A stretch of 9,067 nucleotides of DNA from Chloroflexota bacterium. GTDB taxonomy: Bacteria > Chloroflexota > Anaerolineae > Anaerolineales > UBA4823. The notes below the pieces were generated by a model, which saw nothing but the letters and a program-made list of their open reading frames with translations, was not told the origin of the DNA and did not search any database. Below are positions 6,238 to 9,067 of this stretch, piece after piece. The stretch spans positions 1-9,067 of the forward strand of contig JAJZSS010000038.1 of NCBI GenBank assembly GCA_021849525.1. The letters are read 5' to 3'. Every line of letters starts with the position of its first letter. Within the stretch, counting starts at the first letter, position 1. Both the position numbers and the translations under genes were made by a program.

Positions 6238-6777
6238 ATGCCCGAAATCGAGATCCGTGCTGCAATCGCTGAAGATATCCCTGTATTGGCTGAGATCGAC
6301 CATAATTACACCACCGAATATGTCTGGCAGATGGAAATTCAGGCAGCCGAAAAACGGGTTGGGGTTAATTTTCAGGAAGTACGCCTGCCCCGCTCGGTTC
6401 GTGTCGATTACCCGCGCCAGGTCTCAACCCTGATTGAAGACTGGGCAAATTGCTCGGGGGTGCTGGTAGCCCTGCTGGACGAGGATCTGGTGGGCTATGC
6501 CAGTTTGCGGTTGGATCTCGCTCCACGCACGACCTGGATGACCGACCTTGCGGTTCGCCGGCGAGTGCGGCGCCAGGGAATCGGCAGCGCCCTGATCCTG
6601 GCTGCCCAGGAATGGGGCAGTGAGCACAACACCCGCTACCTGACCCTGGAGATGCAGCCTAAAAATTACCCTGCCATCCAGCTGGCGCACAAACTGGGTT
6701 TCGATTTCTGTGGTTACAATGATCGATATTACACCAATCACGATATTGCTCTCTTCTTCACAAAGCCTTTGAGATAA
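6238..6777 (+). CDS. GNAT-family N-acetyltransferase
   Basis: This is a single-domain acetyl-CoA-dependent N-acetyltransferase of 179 residues. The N-terminal strand 'EIEIRAAIAEDIPVLAEI' is the usual GNAT opening ('iR.a...D...l..i'). Motif A is complete, with 'MTDLAVRRRVRRQGIGSALI' at 101-120; R111-x-x-G114-x-G116 is the acetyl-CoA pyrophosphate loop. Motif B follows as 'NYPAIQLAHKLGFDFCGY' (143-160), the asparagine and 'LGF' pattern typical of RimI-like enzymes. Residues 25-63 ('TEYVWQMEI', 'VRLPRSVRVDYPR') form a longer alpha1-alpha2 segment that probably shapes the acceptor site. The acceptor may be a protein N-terminus or a small amine and cannot be told from sequence. AAAAGG (6225-6230) precedes the ATG by seven bases. 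Confidence 0.9.
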   Translation: MPEIEIRAAIAEDIPVLAEIDHNYTTEYVWQMEIQAAEKRVGVNFQEVRLPRSVRVDYPRQVSTLIEDWANCSGVLVALLDEDLVGYASLRLDLAPRTTWMTDLAVRRRVRRQGIGSALILAAQEWGSEHNTRYLTLEMQPKNYPAIQLAHKLGFDFCGYNDRYYTNHDIALFFTKPLR

Positions 6778-6823
6778 AATGGTATCTAAAGGTAGTATTT
6801 TCGGTGTGGTTCTTCTTTAACCT

Positions 6824-6838
6824 GCGGCAGCCTGCCGC
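6824..6838 (+). repeat. Compact inverted repeat upstream of the 7TM-GAF-HTH gene
   Basis: GCGGCA (6824-6829) and TGCCGC (6833-6838) form a perfect dyad around GCC. It lies in the 76-base gap 6778-6853 and could be a U-less terminator for the GNAT gene or an operator for the regulator gene 37 bases downstream. It shares the 10-mer CAGCCTGCCG with the hairpin after rluD. The same gap holds a TAAAAT box at 6775-6780 without a clear -35; nothing else stands out. Confidence 0.35.
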
Positions 6839-6874
6839 CTGGATAATTCAGTTTTGCCGGATCAATTTATCGTT

Positions 6875-8797
6875 ATGACTGATTTCATCCAAATATCTCT
6901 CGAAACGCTCAATGACTTGCTGACAGCAGGCATTGCTATTACAGCGTTTTCGCTCCTCCTGTACGCCCTCAGTTTCAACTTGCGCGATCGCGTTTCCCGT
7001 TCCTTCGCCATCATTATGGGATGCGTGGTGATTGTTTATGTAGCCGAATCACTCGCCAACATCTCCAATTCCAACGGCATGTTGGGCACCTCCCTGCGCC
7101 TGCAATGGATCGGGATCATCTTTCTTCCGGCAGCTTACTTACACCTCTCGGATGCCGTCCTGGCGACCACCGGGCGGCCTTCACGGGGCCGCCGCAGCCT
7201 GGCTGTCCGCCTGAATTACCTGCTGGCTTTCGGATTTCTGTTACTGCTCCCCACCAACCTGCTGGTCGGAGCTCTAAATGCGGATGCCGAACCAGCGCCC
7301 CACCTGCAACGAACCGCCCTGACCTGGGTTTTCACCCTGTATTATCTGGTCGTCACGATCTGGGCTTTGGCCAATTTTTTCCGCGCCTATCGGCGCACGG
7401 TCACCAGCGCCAGCCGGCGGCGGATGACCTACCTCATCACCGGGTCCTTAGCCCCCGCCCTGGGTTCCTACCCTTACCTGCTGTATGGATCAGGATTCGC
7501 CTCCCAGCATACGCTCATCTTCTGGATTGCATTGACGCTCAGTAACTTGTTGGTTTCAGTTCTGCTGGTGTTGATGGCGTATGCAGTGGCTTTTTTTGGC
7601 GTCTCCTGGCCTGACCGGGTGGTCAAACGTCGCCTGTTCAAATGGCTGATGCGCGGTCCGGTGACGGCTTCCACAGCCCTGGCAGTGGTTACGGTCATTC
7701 GCCGGGTGAGCCGCTCTTTCGGCATGCCGGATAACCCCCTCGAGCTGGTTGCCATGGTGTTCGTTGTGCTCAGCCTGGAGCACCTGGTTACCCTTTTAGC
7801 GCCAGTATGGGAACGCTGGCTGTTTTACGGAAAGGACCGCCGCGACATTGAGATGGTGCAGACCCTCGAAGAGCGCCTGCTTACCCGCAGCGATCTACAC
7901 CAGCTCCTGGAGGCCATCCTCGCCGCAGTAACCGATCGTTTACAGGTGCAAAAAGCTTTCCTCGCCGGCTTTGATCCGAACGGACTGGATATTTTCATTA
8001 CCTCGGGGGGTGAGTTAAATCTCGATCCGGAGCAGCTTCCCGAGCAAATCTTGAGCGAGCTTCCTCAGGATGGAGTTAAAGAAGAACTATTCACCTGGGG
8101 GGATTACTGGTTATGGCCCCTCTACGACAAAACTCAATTTAACAATGAGCTGGTTGGTTTGATTGGCGCGCTGCGCAGACCCGATCAGATACTGGATAGC
8201 GAGCAGACCGAAGCTCTGGGAATTCTGGCCCAGCGCGCCGGCCTGGCGCTATCCGACCGCAAGCGCCAGCAGCAAGTTTTCAGCACCCTCGAAGAAATGA
8301 GCCCCCAGATTGAATTGATTCAGCGTCTGCGGGCTGCTTCACGCTACGACGGCAGTGAAGTCCTGACCATTGATGCCGTAGACATGGACAGGCCAACCCT
8401 GACCCAATGGGTGAAAGACGCCCTGACCCACTATTGGGGAGGTCCGAAACTGACTGAGAACCCGCTCATGGACCTGAACATTGTTCAAAAAGCGATGCTC
8501 GAGCATCGCGACAGTCCAACCAACGCTTTGCGGGCTATCTTACGCCAGGCGATTGAAAAGATCCGTCCGGAGGGAGAAAGGAGGTTTAATGGCGAATGGA
8601 TTTTGTATAATATATTGGATCTGAAATTTTTAGAAGGCCGCAAAGTACGCGAGATTGCGCTGCGGCTGGCGATGTCGGAGGCTGACCTGTACCGCAAACA
8701 GCGCATTGCGGTTGAGGCGGTAGCCAGCGCCATCGTCGAAATGGAACAGGAAGCCAGTAAACAAGCTTTGCCGGTTGAAGAGGCAGCTACCAAATAA
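6875..8797 (+). CDS. Membrane sensor-regulator: 7TM region, GAF domain and C-terminal HTH, no kinase
   Basis: This 640-residue protein has three parts. Residues 13-310 contain seven to nine hydrophobic helices resembling the 7TM region found before histidine kinases (HisKA_7TM), including 'LRLQWIGIIFLPAAYLHLSD'. Residues about 331-463 read as a GAF domain ('LLTRSDLHQLLEAILAAVTD' to 'ALGILAQRAGLALS'). The C-terminal module (about 505-625) ends in an HTH-like stretch 'GRKVREIALRLAMSEADLYR' followed by 'KQRIAVEAVASAI', similar in style to sigma region 4. No His-kinase H-box, N- or G-box is present, nor a GGDEF or HD motif. It is probably a membrane-tethered one-component regulator, an inference from the domains; the signal and targets are unknown. 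I chose ATG 6875; TTG 6854 in the same frame would add seven residues. Neither has a strong ribosome site. The S1-like gene follows 42 bases later. Confidence 0.75.
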   Translation: MTDFIQISLETLNDLLTAGIAITAFSLLLYALSFNLRDRVSRSFAIIMGCVVIVYVAESLANISNSNGMLGTSLRLQWIGIIFLPAAYLHLSDAVLATTGRPSRGRRSLAVRLNYLLAFGFLLLLPTNLLVGALNADAEPAPHLQRTALTWVFTLYYLVVTIWALANFFRAYRRTVTSASRRRMTYLITGSLAPALGSYPYLLYGSGFASQHTLIFWIALTLSNLLVSVLLVLMAYAVAFFGVSWPDRVVKRRLFKWLMRGPVTASTALAVVTVIRRVSRSFGMPDNPLELVAMVFVVLSLEHLVTLLAPVWERWLFYGKDRRDIEMVQTLEERLLTRSDLHQLLEAILAAVTDRLQVQKAFLAGFDPNGLDIFITSGGELNLDPEQLPEQILSELPQDGVKEELFTWGDYWLWPLYDKTQFNNELVGLIGALRRPDQILDSEQTEALGILAQRAGLALSDRKRQQQVFSTLEEMSPQIELIQRLRAASRYDGSEVLTIDAVDMDRPTLTQWVKDALTHYWGGPKLTENPLMDLNIVQKAMLEHRDSPTNALRAILRQAIEKIRPEGERRFNGEWILYNILDLKFLEGRKVREIALRLAMSEADLYRKQRIAVEAVASAIVEMEQEASKQALPVEEAATK

Positions 8798-8819
8798 ACC
8801 ATAGTTTAAACCATTGTTT
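8796..8819 (+). repeat. Tandem 12-bp repeat, AAACCATAGTTT then AAACCATTGTTT
   Basis: Two abutting copies differ at one base of twelve. Each copy is itself an imperfect palindrome, with AAAC at one end and GTTT at the other. The pair starts inside the stop codon of the 7TM-GAF-HTH gene and ends 20 bases before the S1-like gene. The spacing is close to one helical turn, so both half-sites would face the same side of DNA, as expected of an operator. This is a visual observation only. Confidence 0.5.
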
Positions 8820-8839
8820 TTCCCAGGAGATTGGGCTTA

Positions 8840-9067
8840 ATGGTGAAAAAAGACATTTATCGCGATATTCAGGGGGGACCTCCACCCATGGATGATTCCT
8901 GGTGGGAGTCTGTAATGGCAGAAGACGAGGCTGATATCCTGCCTCATCTTCAAAAAAACAGCGAACAGGCGGGGTACTATAACAAGCCTCTCCTTCAACG
9001 CCCATGCAATGAAAACGCAGCGATGGATTGGGAAAAAGCTCAAAACCTGTATGGCATGGACCAGACC
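8840..9067 (+). CDS. S1-domain RNA-binding protein (ribosomal protein S1-like), N-terminal part
   Basis: The frame opens at ATG 8840 and stays open to the right edge (76 codons), so the gene is cut by the window. AGGAGA (8825-8830) is a good ribosome site nine bases upstream. The visible part has a short basic start ('MVKKDIYRDI'), a Pro/Gly step, an acidic segment ('MDDSWWESVMAEDEADI', 17-33), a polar linker, and 'MDWEKAQNLYGMDQT' (62-76). That last stretch matches how the first S1 domain begins in S1-like proteins of this lineage ('W..A..ly..d..v...V.g.n.GG'). The S1 fold itself would lie past the edge, so the call rests on this lead-in and on memory of homologues. The likely role is binding mRNA in translation. 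Reverse-strand frames over the same stretch look like shadows. Confidence 0.65.
   Translation, partial: MVKKDIYRDIQGGPPPMDDSWWESVMAEDEADILPHLQKNSEQAGYYNKPLLQRPCNENAAMDWEKAQNLYGMDQT

Noticed and set aside
7021..7545. 174-residue + strand frame inside the sensor gene
   Set aside because: The composition is Pro/Arg/His-rich and unlike a membrane protein, which is typical of a shifted frame over the 7TM region.
6875..8797. Sensor histidine kinase
   Set aside because: The 7TM and GAF parts invite this call, but no H-box, N-box or G-box follows; the C-terminus is HTH-like instead.
8787..9043. Minus-strand frames of 72 and 68 residues at the right end
   Set aside because: They are antisense to the S1-like gene, which has a good ribosome site and a recognisable N-terminus.

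Overview
The window looks like chromosomal DNA of a moderately GC-rich bacterium, most likely Chloroflexota (Anaerolineae type). That placement is an inference. It rests on the style of several proteins: a Thr/Pro-stalked Ig-like surface protein, a 7TM-GAF-HTH regulator, and the acidic 'MDDSWWE' leader of an S1-like protein. No marker gene was compared. Every gene I accept is on the + strand, gaps are short (14 to about 100 bases), and no gene-free stretch exceeds 300 bases. I see no tRNA, rRNA, CRISPR array, insertion sequence or phage cluster.

Layout. 2-340: C-terminal end of a probable SAM-dependent methyltransferase. 355-852: free-standing DUF123 protein of the GIY-YIG nuclease superfamily. 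935-1504 and 1501-2427: lspA (signal peptidase II) and an rluD-type pseudouridine synthase, overlapping by 4 bases. 2483-3556: low-specificity L-threonine aldolase. About 3645-4548: a Xer-like tyrosine recombinase homologue whose catalytic residues are nearly all replaced and whose 5' end has no normal in-frame start. 4599-5435: trimeric-type purine nucleoside phosphorylase. 5506-6210: two-TM protein with a Thr/Pro stalk and an Ig-like domain. 6238-6777: GNAT acetyltransferase. 6875-8797: membrane sensor (7TM region, GAF, C-terminal HTH) with no kinase domain. 8840 to the window end: start of a ribosomal-protein-S1-like RNA-binding protein.

How they fit together. lspA-rluD is a conserved pair and is translationally coupled here. 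The remaining genes are mostly housekeeping genes without an obvious shared pathway: amino-acid turnover, purine salvage, acetylation and translation. Compact GC-rich hairpins without U-tracts follow four of the genes and may separate transcription units. A tandem pair of 12-bp half-symmetric repeats lies between the sensor and the S1-like gene.

The parts most worth a second look are the inactivated Xer homologue with its disrupted 5' frame, and the kinase-less 7TM-GAF-HTH protein next to the tandem repeat. I do not see a clear new multi-gene system.
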